Of a stretch of DNA of 48,778 nt, positions 39,967 to 48,429 are shown in pieces (positions within the stretch are counted from its first letter, which is position 1; each line of letters opens with the position of its first letter). Made by a program: the position numbers and the translations under genes. Where the stretch lies: assembly GCA_964531215.1 (NCBI GenBank), contig CAZHFK010000001.1, forward strand, positions 1-48,778, written 5' to 3'. The stretch is from WJKP01 sp964531215 (GTDB lineage Bacteria > Patescibacteriota > Patescibacteriia > CAIXNZ01). The notes beneath the pieces were generated by a model, which saw only the letters and a list, made by a program, of their open reading frames with translations, made no database searches and was not told where the DNA came from.

Positions 39967-39993
39967 TGTAACATTTTTTTATTTTTATCGTCT
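39967..39993 (+). promoter_or_regulatory. ECF-type autoregulatory promoter
   Basis: TGTAAC (39967-39972), 16-base T-rich spacer, CGTCT (39989-39993), the classic -35/-10 pattern of ECF sigma factors. The ATG of the sigma gene is 6 nt after CGTCT, so this transcript would be leaderless. Confidence 0.65.
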
Positions 39994-39999
39994 TCTAAG

Positions 40000-40578
40000 A
40001 TGAAAGAACCTAATTTGCAAAATTTGCAAAAAAAATATTTATTATTCAAAGCCAAGAATAAAGATCCCAAAGCTTTTAGTAAAGTTTATGATTTATATGT
40101 AGAAAGGATCTATCGTTTTGTGTACTTTAAAGTCAGCAGTCAGGAACAGGCTCAGGATCTGACTTCGGAAATTTTTTTAAAAATCTGGCAGGCGATTATT
40201 GACGGCAAAGATATTCGTAATTTAAACGCTTTTATTTATAAAGTGGCTCGTAATTTGGTAATTGATTATTATCGCCAGGAAAGGAAAAAAGAAATAGCTT
40301 TGGATCAAGAAGAGGTTGAACAGCAACAAATGACAGCTGTTTTGGATCAAGTAAAAGAAGTGGAGACCAAGCTGGAGGTGGAAAAAATAGAAAGCAAGTT
40401 AAAAGAATTAAAAGATGAATATCGGGAAGTAATTATTTTACGGTTTATTGAAGGGCTGTCAATTAAAGAAATCGCTGAAATAGTTGATAAAAAAATAGGC
40501 ACGGTCAGGGTTATTTTATACCGGGCCATTAATACTTTGAAAGAGCTAATGAGTGAAGATGAAGTGCAGGACAATTAA
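40000..40578 (+). CDS. ECF (group IV) RNA polymerase sigma factor
   Basis: 192 residues. Region 2 near 26-62 (Y-D-L-Y-V-E-R-I-Y-R-F-V-Y-F-K-V, then D-L-T-S-E-I-F-L-K-I-W) recognises the -10 element. Region 4 near 141-185 (Y-R-E-V-I-I-L-R-F-I-E-G-L-S-I-K-E-I-A, then K-I-G-T-V-R-V-I-L-Y-R-A) recognises the -35. A charged linker joins them. An ECF-like promoter lies directly upstream. The DUF5667-type membrane gene starts 37 bases downstream and could be its regulator or its main output. Confidence 0.92.
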   Translation: MKEPNLQNLQKKYLLFKAKNKDPKAFSKVYDLYVERIYRFVYFKVSSQEQAQDLTSEIFLKIWQAIIDGKDIRNLNAFIYKVARNLVIDYYRQERKKEIALDQEEVEQQQMTAVLDQVKEVETKLEVEKIESKLKELKDEYREVIILRFIEGLSIKEIAEIVDKKIGTVRVILYRAINTLKELMSEDEVQDN

Positions 40579-40614
40579 TAAAAAAAATTTAGACAAAAAT
40601 ATTTATATATTTTC

Positions 40615-42066
40615 ATGAAGAAAAAAGAACTCTTAAAACAATTAAATAGTTTAAAAGAAACAGTCAAGCCTGATGCCGAGTGGCAAGCAGATAATCGGGA
40701 GATTTTGTTGAGTCAAATCAATGCTCAGACTCGTTTGGATTTTGCTAAAAATAAATTCAAATTACTGCCCAATCTTTTTCAGCGCAAATTTGCCATGTCA
40801 GTGCTAAAACCAATGGTCAGTTTGATGATTATTTTGGTGTTTGTGTTTGGTGCCTGGACAGCCAGTGTCAGCGCGACCCAAAAAAGCTTGCCCGGTGATT
40901 TGTTTTATAATATTAAATTAACCACTGAAAGGGTTCAGGTTAATTTGACTTTAAATGATGAAAAACGGGCGAATTTGGAAATTGCTTTTGCTCAGCGCCG
41001 TTTGGAAGAAATAGAAAAAATAATAGAGCAAAACGAGCCTTATAATTTGGCTGTTCCTTTGCAAAAATTTCGGGAAAACATGAATAATGTTAAAAGTAAT
41101 TTGGCTAAACTGGAAATCAAAGATAAGGAAAGCGCTGTTAAAATAGCCAATTTAATTGATGAAAAAACAGCCGAATATGTAGAAGTTTTAACTGATCAGC
41201 AAGAAAAATCGCTTGAAGTGGCTTTAAATACCGAAGAGGCGATCACTGCTTCCAAATCCATGGGTGATAAAGCTTTAACATTGATTATTGAAGAATATGA
41301 ACGCGGAGCCGGTGATTTGTCAGAAGAAGAGGTTGAAGAAATTGTTGGTAAAGTGCAAAACAGGCTTGATGATTTGGAAACGTCATTAAATTCGGTCAAA
41401 ACCGACATAGAGCTGATTATTCAAGCTCAAACGGCAGAAGCTGAGCGTTTGGCTAAAGAGGCAAAACAAGCAGCTCAAGCCGCCGAAGAGCAAGCAGCTG
41501 AGGAAGCTGCAGCTGAGGAAACCGCTGAAACAAATAATGAAGAATCAGCAGAATCAGCTGAGCAAGAACAGACAGCAGAAACAGAGACGCCAACAGATGA
41601 TCAATCAGCACAAGAATCAAGTGAAGAATCAGCAGAAACGGCAGAATCAACCGAAGAAACTACTGATTCTGATTCTGAGCAGTCAGCTGAGCCAGCAGAA
41701 TCTAATGATAATGAAGAATCGGATGAGCCAACAGCTAATGAACAAATAACCAATGAAACCGAAACAGAGCAGGCTGAAGATTTGCCTGAAATAGAAGCAA
41801 CCAAGGATTTGCGGGTAGAAGCGCTGACTTTACTGGCAGATGCCAAAAATTTATTAAATGATAAAAAAGTCAGCCAAGCGTTTGCCAAAATCAAGCAGGC
41901 TGATGATTTGGCAAGTTTGATCAATAAAGTGATTTCAGCCAATAGCCAATATTTGGAGCAAGCCAAAGCTGAACAAGAAATTGAATCAAATAAAGAATCA
42001 GATTCAGAATCCGAAGAGGAAAATCCGGCTGATAAAAATTCAGCAGCCCAATTATTGAGTGAATAA
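40615..42066 (+). CDS. DUF5667-type membrane protein, candidate anti-sigma partner
   Basis: 483 residues. A cytoplasmic N-terminus of ~60 residues with helical W-Q-A-D-N-R-E-I-L-L, one TM helix at ~65-83, then a DUF5667-like helical region (L-P-G-D-L-F-Y-N-I-K-L-T-T-E-R, then E-K-R-A-N-L-E-I-A-F-A-Q-R-R-L). Coiled coils to ~285 are followed by ~110 residues of Glu/Ala/Gln/Ser/Thr low complexity and a final helical segment (~395-445) with an acidic tail. The layout (short inside part, TM, long outside sensor) fits a zinc-free anti-sigma factor or a wall-spanning stalk. Same operon as the sigma gene. Confidence 0.75.
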   Translation: MKKKELLKQLNSLKETVKPDAEWQADNREILLSQINAQTRLDFAKNKFKLLPNLFQRKFAMSVLKPMVSLMIILVFVFGAWTASVSATQKSLPGDLFYNIKLTTERVQVNLTLNDEKRANLEIAFAQRRLEEIEKIIEQNEPYNLAVPLQKFRENMNNVKSNLAKLEIKDKESAVKIANLIDEKTAEYVEVLTDQQEKSLEVALNTEEAITASKSMGDKALTLIIEEYERGAGDLSEEEVEEIVGKVQNRLDDLETSLNSVKTDIELIIQAQTAEAERLAKEAKQAAQAAEEQAAEEAAAEETAETNNEESAESAEQEQTAETETPTDDQSAQESSEESAETAESTEETTDSDSEQSAEPAESNDNEESDEPTANEQITNETETEQAEDLPEIEATKDLRVEALTLLADAKNLLNDKKVSQAFAKIKQADDLASLINKVISANSQYLEQAKAEQEIESNKESDSESEEENPADKNSAAQLLSE

Positions 42067-42092
42067 GTTCTTTTCAATTATCCACAAAACTA

Positions 42093-42120
42093 TTGAAAAA
42101 TTCTCTAAATTTTGTATAAT
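42093..42120 (+). promoter_or_regulatory. Probable promoter of the S-layer-like gene
   Basis: TTGAAA, 16 bases, TATAAT; it would produce a ~415-nt leader. Confidence 0.6.
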
Positions 42121-42126
42121 TTGAGT

Positions 42127-42543
42127 AATGAAAATTATTACTGACTAGTCAATTTAGTTCGGCTAAAGAGTCTGTGAATTTAGAGCAACAGATTTCTTTT
42201 TGTTTTACTTTAAAAATAATAAATTAAAGGGTGGCTCACCTAGGCTATAATAATTGTTTGTGATTTGAATATTGTTATTTCCGCCTATGGCGGAGGTTAT
42301 TATATCCGGGGTGGGTCATCCACAAACCGCTTTAAGCGGTTTACGCCTTGATTTTATCAAGGTGAGCTAATTAACCCTCTCTGGTTAATTTTTACTAGGT
42401 TAAATAAGAGCTAAGTGCCTAAACTTTAATTAAAGTAAAAAGGTCGGCGCCTTTGGGGCGACTTTATTAAGTGTTTAGGAGCGGTTAATTCACTTGGTTA
42501 CTTATCTAGCAGGTTAAGCAGAGAGTTTAAGAAAGGAATATTT
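42127..42543 (+). ncRNA. Long structured 5' leader of the S-layer-like gene
   Basis: No ORF, but dense inverted repeats: CCGCC/GGCGG (42281-42293 area), AAACCGCTTTAAGCGGTTT (~42324-42342), CCTTGATTTTATCAAGG (~42346-42362), TTAACC/GGTTAA (~42371-42388). A nested element follows: AAGTG-CCTAAAC (42413-42424) pairs with GTTTAGG (42473-42479) and CACTT (42491-42495), enclosing TAAAGT/ACTTTA and CGCC/GGCG. AAGAAAGGAATA lies just before the ATG. A stability or regulatory leader is inferred. Confidence 0.6.
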
Positions 42544-45500
42544 ATGAGAAAATTATTTACTTCAGTCGTAGTAGTGTTAACCATTACATGGGCTGTTGGT
42601 TTGGCTGCTTTTGTGCCGACTGCGCAAGCTGTTAGCTTGTCATCCGGCGATTTAATCAAAGGCTCTTTACCGGCAGTATATTACTACGGTGCTGATGCAA
42701 AAAGATATGTTTTCCCAGACGTGAAAACATACGAAACTTGGTATGGTAGTGATTTTTCTGCAGTAAAAACAATTACTGATACAGAATTAGCTACTATTCC
42801 TATCGGAGGCAATGTTACTTATCGCCCCGGTGAAAGTATGGTCAAAATCCAGTCAGATCCAAAAGTTTATGCTGTTTCACAAAACGGCACTTTGCACTGG
42901 GTTTCTACCGAATCAGTGGCTTCTTGCCTTTACGGTTCAGACTGGTCAACTAAGGTCAACGATGTCTCTGATGCTTTCTTTGTCAATTACACAATTGGCT
43001 CAGAAATCACAGACTGCGCTGATTATGATCCGGATGCGGCCAAAGCCGATTCATCAACCATTAATGTTGATAAAGGTTTAGCTGAAGACGCTGCCGGTGA
43101 TATTACTGCTTCTTTGGCAGCTGATAATCCGGCTGGCGCGACTTTGCCTTTAAATGCTACCAATGTTGAAGTTTTAAAATTCAACTTATCCGGCACAGGC
43201 ACTGTTAACAGTTTGACTTTTGTCAGTGAAGGTGTTGGTAACGCTGCCGATGTAGCTGGTGCTTATCTTTATGAAGGCGCTAAAAGATTGACTTCTGGTA
43301 AAAGCTTAAATTCTACTACCAAAGAAACAACTTTTAACACCAGCATGTCTTTATCCGGCACCAGAACTTTAAGCTTGGTTATTGATGTTGCTGCTCCTGG
43401 TACTGCTACTCCCGGTGATGAACACGCTTTCAAATTATTATCAATTAATGGCGAAGCTCTTGGCGGAGTCATGGGTAATACTTTTGATATTGGCGCTCAA
43501 GCAGTCAGTAATGTAGCAGTTGATCCAACAACTATCCCATCTGATCCGCAAGTCGGTGCCAAAAATGCTGAAATTGCTAATTTCAAAATTACCGGCGGTA
43601 TTAATGATTCAGTTATCAATAGCATTGCTTTGACTCAATTAGGCTCAATCAATTCTGAAGATTTGACTAATTTTGTCTTGGAAAATGCCGGTACTGAAGT
43701 GGCTACAGCTGATGCGATTTCAGACGGTGATAGAATTGTCTTAGTCTTTAATACGCCGTTTAGCTTATTATCAGGCGCTGTGAAAAATTTCACTTTATAC
43801 GCTGATGTGGCTGGCCGCCCCGGCAGAACAATCCAGACTTACATTGACGAAGATACTGATGTTAATGTCATTGACAGCTTGTATGGTTTTGGCGCTACTG
43901 TGACCAATAACTTTACTGCTGCTTCAAATATGAGTGTAACCACTCAAGGTGGTGAAATTACAGTATCTTTTAACGGTCCGATTACCGGTGATATTTCTAA
44001 AGGCGCCAGAGATGTGGTTTTATTTGAATTTGCTATGACAGCTGCTTCTCCGGTTGATGTTAGAAATACTTATGTTCAATTAGACTGTGTCAATGCTACT
44101 TGTGATTTGGGTGATGGTACCAATCCATACTTTTCTGATTTGAAATTAATTGATGCTGATAGCTCACAAGTCTTAGCTGGTCCGGTTTCTGTACCGGCTA
44201 CTAATGCTGGTGGAGCTGATCTTAGTGGTGTTTTAACCATGGTAGATGATTGGATGTTAGATGAAGGTACAAGAAATCTAGCTATTACTGCTGATTTATC
44301 TAATTCTGCTACCGCTGGTTTTGTTGGCGAACCATATCAGATTACTTTAGGTAATGCTACTCAAATCTTTACCGGTGCTGATATTAAATATCAAGGCTCC
44401 AATGATTATGTAGCTACCGGTGATATTGTGCCCAACACGCCAATTGTTGGTAATAATCAAACAGTCAGAGCATCTTCTTTAGAAGTTAATCTTTCCAATT
44501 ACATTTCTGACAATACTCATGTCAAAGGTGTAACTGATGCTGCTTCTGCCGCTTTTGTTTTAACTGCCGGTTCTGATTCTGATATTAAAGTCAGAAGATT
44601 CAGAGTTAATCCGCAAGCTGATGATGATCAAAATGGTGATTATCTTGATATGTTAGCTAATAATGATGTTGTTTCAGCTAAATTATGGCAGGTAACCGAT
44701 GCCGGCTGGTCAGAATTAGCCGGTCCAAAATCAATTCAAACTACTGTAGAACCGCCTGCTACGCCTAATGCCGGTGATGAATTAATTACTTTTGAGAATT
44801 TTGACATTACTATTCCGGCTGGTGATTCAGCAGTCTTGGTGGTCAGCTTTGATGCGACTACTGCTGCTTTAGGTAGTACTAATCCTGATAATATCGCTTT
44901 TACTATTCAGGACGCTACTTATATTGAAGCTTATGATGAAGATGATAATCAGGTAACTGCTACTACTGATAGCGGAACAGCTATTGATGTCGCCCCAATA
45001 AATGCTCCTGATGGCGGATTTGGGGAAACAGCATCTACTTTACAGACGGTTGGTAGTTTTGGCTTATCTTCCGATCAAGTTGCTACTGATTACCAGGCTA
45101 GATTAGTTCAAATGGGTTCTACCGGCCAAAAAGCTTTAAGAGTTTTGGGCGAAGCTGCTAATGAAGACTTTAAAGTAACTGATGCTCAAATTACAGTTGG
45201 CGGCGCAAATGCTAATGCAGTGGCTGTGTCAGTTTCTTACCCAACCGATAAAGATCAAACCACTTATGAAACCAAATCAAGTGTCTTGGTTGGCGGTGTG
45301 GCTTCTTTCACTAATATGAACTGGTATGTGCCGGCTGATGTTGATAGTTATTTATCAGCTATGGTTAATGTCCAGACTAATGCGCAAGGCGCTTTATCAG
45401 GCAATAGCCCATTCAATTTGACTTTAGAAAGTGAAAATGATGATTTGGATCCGTCAGTTAATGATTTCACCAAAGCCTTAGGTCTGTCTTCCGGCAGTTT

Positions 45501-46128
45501 TGCGACTACTAATACTGCCGCAGATGCCGATAGTACTGGTAATAATTTATTTGCCAGAAAAACTATCTTGACCTTTGACTTAAATGCTGCTTCACCGGAA
45601 AGAGTCAATGCTGTCCCGGGCTTGGATGATTATTTAATCTTTGATGTTTCTAATACTGAAGGAAACAAATCCGTAATTAATCATCTTACATTTAAACTAA
45701 CAGCTACTGATAATGTTCCTACGACTTGGGTGTCCGGTATAGAAAATACTCTTGAAATTTATGATATGGATGATTTGTCAACTAATTTAATTGATGGTGG
45801 TACAATAATTACCACTAATCCTAGTCCGGCCGATGCAGGTGCTACAGAAATCGTAGTTGAATTAGATCAACATAGTAGTGGTTCTAGTCCAATGGTTATT
45901 CCAGCCGGTGAAACCAAGACTTTCCAAGTCAAACTTGATACTACCGGTGCTTCTTCTGTACAGGATGATTCAGTCAGACTTGATATAATTTCAAACGATA
46001 CAGCCGGCGCTGCTGGTTGTACCGGAGGACTTAACTGTCTTGAATGGACTGATGGTTCTGCCTCTAACATTCAAAATGGTTACAAAGTAGAAAACTTACC
46101 GGTTAATGGTCTTGGTACATCATTCTAA
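42544..46128 (+). CDS. S-layer-like surface protein
   Basis: 1194 residues. Signal peptide (~1-29, cleavage after A-Q-A). Residues ~33-160 are the shared module (G-D-L-I-K-G-S-L, Y-Y-Y-G, F-P-D-V, I-T-D, L-H-W-V-S) also found at the C-terminus of the protein at 1968. About 1000 residues of Thr/Ala/Asp/Val-rich beta domains follow, with repeated cores such as F-N-L-S-G-T-G-T-V, F-K-I-T-G-G-I-N-D and F-E-F-A-M-T-A-A. Very low Cys and Lys. Size, composition, signal and the long leader fit a main cell-surface (S-layer) protein; this is inferred, not proven. Confidence 0.82.
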   Translation: MRKLFTSVVVVLTITWAVGLAAFVPTAQAVSLSSGDLIKGSLPAVYYYGADAKRYVFPDVKTYETWYGSDFSAVKTITDTELATIPIGGNVTYRPGESMVKIQSDPKVYAVSQNGTLHWVSTESVASCLYGSDWSTKVNDVSDAFFVNYTIGSEITDCADYDPDAAKADSSTINVDKGLAEDAAGDITASLAADNPAGATLPLNATNVEVLKFNLSGTGTVNSLTFVSEGVGNAADVAGAYLYEGAKRLTSGKSLNSTTKETTFNTSMSLSGTRTLSLVIDVAAPGTATPGDEHAFKLLSINGEALGGVMGNTFDIGAQAVSNVAVDPTTIPSDPQVGAKNAEIANFKITGGINDSVINSIALTQLGSINSEDLTNFVLENAGTEVATADAISDGDRIVLVFNTPFSLLSGAVKNFTLYADVAGRPGRTIQTYIDEDTDVNVIDSLYGFGATVTNNFTAASNMSVTTQGGEITVSFNGPITGDISKGARDVVLFEFAMTAASPVDVRNTYVQLDCVNATCDLGDGTNPYFSDLKLIDADSSQVLAGPVSVPATNAGGADLSGVLTMVDDWMLDEGTRNLAITADLSNSATAGFVGEPYQITLGNATQIFTGADIKYQGSNDYVATGDIVPNTPIVGNNQTVRASSLEVNLSNYISDNTHVKGVTDAASAAFVLTAGSDSDIKVRRFRVNPQADDDQNGDYLDMLANNDVVSAKLWQVTDAGWSELAGPKSIQTTVEPPATPNAGDELITFENFDITIPAGDSAVLVVSFDATTAALGSTNPDNIAFTIQDATYIEAYDEDDNQVTATTDSGTAIDVAPINAPDGGFGETASTLQTVGSFGLSSDQVATDYQARLVQMGSTGQKALRVLGEAANEDFKVTDAQITVGGANANAVAVSVSYPTDKDQTTYETKSSVLVGGVASFTNMNWYVPADVDSYLSAMVNVQTNAQGALSGNSPFNLTLESENDDLDPSVNDFTKALGLSSGSFATTNTAADADSTGNNLFARKTILTFDLNAASPERVNAVPGLDDYLIFDVSNTEGNKSVINHLTFKLTATDNVPTTWVSGIENTLEIYDMDDLSTNLIDGGTIITTNPSPADAGATEIVVELDQHSSGSSPMVIPAGETKTFQVKLDTTGASSVQDDSVRLDIISNDTAGAAGCTGGLNCLEWTDGSASNIQNGYKVENLPVNGLGTSF

Positions 46129-46172
46129 ATGAATTTTGTACGCAAGGTTTTCTGACTTTGCGCCATTCTCAT

Positions 46173-46204
46173 AACCCGGCCCCTTTTAAGGGGTCGGGTT
46201 TGTT
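46173..46204 (+). terminator. Terminator of the S-layer-like gene
   Basis: AACCCGGCCCC / GGGGTCGGGTT stem, TTTTAA loop, then T-rich sequence. Its right half is repeated at 47429, so the terminator edge was copied with repeat unit 4. Confidence 0.85.
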
Positions 46205-46405
46205 TTTGGGGAGAAATTATAGATTTGTAGTGGCAGACTTTTCTTTTTTTTGTCGCAGGACTTGGTTCTGCCTCCAGACCCCAAGGCGGGGAAATAAGCA
46301 ATTAAAAGCAACAAAAATAATAAAAAATAGCAGACATAACTGCGTATTTACATTCACCGGGTAGGTAAAGATTATTTAGGCTGGAGCAGAGGCTCCGGCC
46401 TACCC
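46189..46405. repeat. Long repeat unit 1
   Basis: Contains the core shared by four units: AAGGCGGGGAAATAAGCAAT, then a GCAGACATAACTGCGTATTT word, then CACCGGGTAGGTAAAG, ending with REP-like hairpin 1. No gene is supported in 46129-47103 apart from these repeats. Confidence 0.8.
46379..46405 (-). repeat. REP-like hairpin 1
   Basis: On the minus strand GTAG is followed by GCC, GGAGC, CTCT, GCTCC: a tetranucleotide plus hairpin, the layout of REP elements mobilised by RAYT transposases. Confidence 0.65.
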
Positions 46406-46702
46406 AGGATTTAAACCAAAATAGCCAAAAATTAAAGTTAATTTTTGTTGGATAAATAAGGCTCTTCTTTTTTTGTAACCCAAAAAAGAAGCAAAAAAAG
46501 TTCTGGGGTGGCAGATTCGCTTTAACATTGTGTCATGAAAAGCAGTGCTGTTTATGGGCTCAGCTGCCACCCCAGACCCCAAGGTGGGGAATAAGCAATT
46601 AAAAGCGACAAACATAATAAGAAATAGCAGGCATAACTGCGTATTTATATTCACCGGGTAGGTAAAGATTATTTAGGCTGGAGCAGTGGCTCCGGTATCC
46701 CC
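46406..46702. repeat. Long repeat unit 2
   Basis: Near-identical to unit 3 over ~240 bp. Contains a perfect 12-bp inverted repeat CTGGGGTGGCAG (46503-46514) / CTGCCACCCCAG (46564-46575) and the common core, and ends with REP-like hairpin 2 (46676-46702). Confidence 0.85.
46676..46702 (-). repeat. REP-like hairpin 2
   Basis: Same GGAGC / GCTCC hairpin as copy 1, but GATAC replaces the GTAG context. Confidence 0.55.
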
Positions 46703-46979
46703 GGGATTTAAAAGCATTAATTTAAAACCAAAATAGCCAAAAATTAAAGTTAATTTTTGTTGGATAAATAAGGCTCTTCTTTTTTTGTAACCCAAAAAAG
46801 AAGCAAAAAAAGTTCTGGGGTGGCAGATTCGCTTTAACATTGTGTCATGAAAAGCAGTGCTGTTTATGGGCTCAGCTGCCACCCCAGACCCCAAGGAGGG
46901 GAATAAGCAATTAAAAGCGACAAAAATAATAAGAAATAGCAGGCATAACTGCGTATTTATATTCACCGGGTAGGTAAAG
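46703..46979. repeat. Long repeat unit 3
   Basis: Copy of unit 2, with the 12-bp stem at 46815-46826 / 46876-46887. It lacks the terminal REP hairpin and instead ends with CTTTCTTTGGCAGGCTCAGG, shared with unit 4. Confidence 0.85.
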
Positions 46980-47050
46980 CTTTCTTTGGCAGGCTCAGGA
47001 CAGGTTTATGCTTTTGGCTTTTTTTGAATTGAGAAATTAAGAAACTTTTT

Positions 47051-47078
47051 TTGACAATTTTTAATAAATTGCTATAAT
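47051..47078 (+). promoter_or_regulatory. Promoter of the intact coiled-coil gene
   Basis: TTGACA, 16 bases, TATAAT. Confidence 0.75.
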
Positions 47079-47103
47079 ATTAATATAAGTCATAAATATT
47101 TTT

Positions 47104-47349
47104 ATGCTAGATGATAAAGATATAGAAAAATTAGTGAAAGTATTTGCAACCAGAGAAGAAGTCGCAACAAAAAAAGATTTGGGAGATTTAAATCAGAAAT
47201 TTGATGTATTGCAAAATTCGGTTGATACTTATGCGAAAAAAGCCGATACCTATTTTCAGGAATTAGCAGCTTTAAGATCAAAGGTCAACCGTTTAGAAGA
47301 TTGGATAACCAAAATAGCCAAAAAAGTAGATATTGAGTTAACTGCTTGA
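47104..47349 (+). CDS. Small coiled-coil protein (intact copy)
   Basis: 81 residues. Starts M-L-D-D-K-D-I-E-K-L-V-K-V-F-A-T and continues through heptad-like helices (L-N-Q-K-F-D-V-L-Q-N-S-V-D-T-Y, then F-Q-E-L-A-A-L-R-S-K-V-N-R-L-E-D-W-I) to I-E-L-T-A. Likely a parallel oligomeric coiled coil. Two damaged relatives lie at 12889 and 14700, so the family is multicopy and mobile within the chromosome. Function unknown. It sits between repeat units 3 and 4 with its own promoter and terminator. Confidence 0.75.
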   Translation: MLDDKDIEKLVKVFATREEVATKKDLGDLNQKFDVLQNSVDTYAKKADTYFQELAALRSKVNRLEDWITKIAKKVDIELTA

Positions 47350-47377
47350 ATTTTAATTTTTTATAAGTTAGTTATAT

Positions 47378-47403
47378 AAAGAAGCCAATTAGGCTTCTTT
47401 TTT
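47378..47403 (+). terminator. Terminator of the coiled-coil gene
   Basis: AAAGAAGCC / GGCTTCTTT perfect stem, five-base loop, T tract. Confidence 0.88.
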
Positions 47404-47428
47404 GTAAAGTTAGAATATTATTTGTTTA

Positions 47429-47682
47429 AGGGGTCGGGTTTGTTTTTGGGGAAATCATAGCTTTGTAGTGGCAGACTTTTCTTTTTTGTCGCAGGGCTTG
47501 GTTCTGCCTCCGGATCCCAAGGCGGGGAATAAGCAATTAAAAGCGACAAAAATAATAAGAAATAGCAGGCATAACTGCGTATTTATATTCACCGGTTAGC
47601 CAAAGCTTTCTTTGGCAGGCTCAGGACAGATTTATGCTTTTGGCTTGATTATTCAGGCTGGACCAGGGGCTCCGGTATCCCC
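47429..47682. repeat. Long repeat unit 4
   Basis: Begins with the copied right half of the S-layer terminator (AAGGGGTCGGGTTTG), follows unit 1 through the common core, then shares the CTTTCTTTGGCAGGCTCAGG segment with unit 3, and ends with a REP-like hairpin. It fills most of the 47404-47786 gap, which holds no gene. Confidence 0.8.
47656..47682 (-). repeat. REP-like hairpin 3
   Basis: Variant hairpin with one stem change (GGACC opposite GGCTCC). Confidence 0.5.
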
Positions 47683-47786
47683 GGGATTTAAAAGGATTAA
47701 TTTATTGATTTTAGCCGGTTGAATTTATCTTGATTTTAAGTTAAAATTAATAAAGAAAGACTTAATTATTAAATTATTGTATTTTT

Positions 47787-48392
47787 ATGAAAAAGTTGTC
47801 AAAACAGCAAAATTTGATTTATTTAATTGGGGGAGTAGTTATTATTCTTATTTTAGGTATTTTGGTTTATTATCAGCCAAGCGAGCCGACTGAGCCCGAT
47901 TATGAAACAGTGGAAGGCCTGCAGTATATGAAATTAACCGCCAAAGATTTACCGGAAGATAAATTCGGATTATATGAGCAAGCCATAGAAACTTTAAGAG
48001 AAAAACCGTTTGATCGGACTTCTTTATTGAATTTGGGTTATATTTATCGTAATTTGGGCGCTTATGAACAGGCGATTGCTGCTTTTTCGCAACATTTGAA
48101 TGTTGATCCTTATGATTCGGAAATTATTTTGGGTTTAGCCAGGGTCAGGACAGATCAAAAGCAGTTTAAAGAAGCCGAAAAGCATTATTATGAGATTTTG
48201 GAAGTTTTTCCTTTGTACACTTTGGCTTATAAAGAATTATTAGCTTTGTATCAGGATAAATCATTGGAACCAAATCAAGCTTTTATTGAACAAGTTAATC
48301 GTTCCTTGGAATTTGATCAGGAAAACAAAAATCAGTACCAACAACGTTTAAATGAATATTTGAGTCAATACAATCAAATCCCCAAAGATTAA
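47787..48392 (+). CDS. Membrane-anchored TPR protein
   Basis: 201 residues. TM helix at ~11-28, then a linker and about three TPR motifs: T-S-L-L-N-L-G-Y-I-Y-R-N-L-G-A-Y-E-Q-A near 78-96, S-E-I-I-L-G-L-A-R-V-R near 110, K-E-A-E-K-H-Y-Y-E-I-L-E-V-F-P near 127, and a looser helix pair at the end. An outside-facing protein-interaction scaffold; partner unknown. No strong ribosome site. Confidence 0.82.
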   Translation: MKKLSKQQNLIYLIGGVVIILILGILVYYQPSEPTEPDYETVEGLQYMKLTAKDLPEDKFGLYEQAIETLREKPFDRTSLLNLGYIYRNLGAYEQAIAAFSQHLNVDPYDSEIILGLARVRTDQKQFKEAEKHYYEILEVFPLYTLAYKELLALYQDKSLEPNQAFIEQVNRSLEFDQENKNQYQQRLNEYLSQYNQIPKD

Positions 48393-48429
48393 AAAATGTT
48401 TAAATTTAATCAGCCGGGCGATATTATCC

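Noticed and set aside
41601..42077. Ser-rich 158-codon minus-strand frame
   Set aside because: Complement of the Glu/Ala/Gln low-complexity stretch of the DUF5667-type gene; no start signals.
46400..46966. Two similar minus-strand frames of 84 and 97 codons
   Set aside because: They fall wholly inside the duplicated repeats, need a GTG start without a ribosome site, and are not kept in repeat units 1 and 4; their similarity follows from recent DNA duplication.
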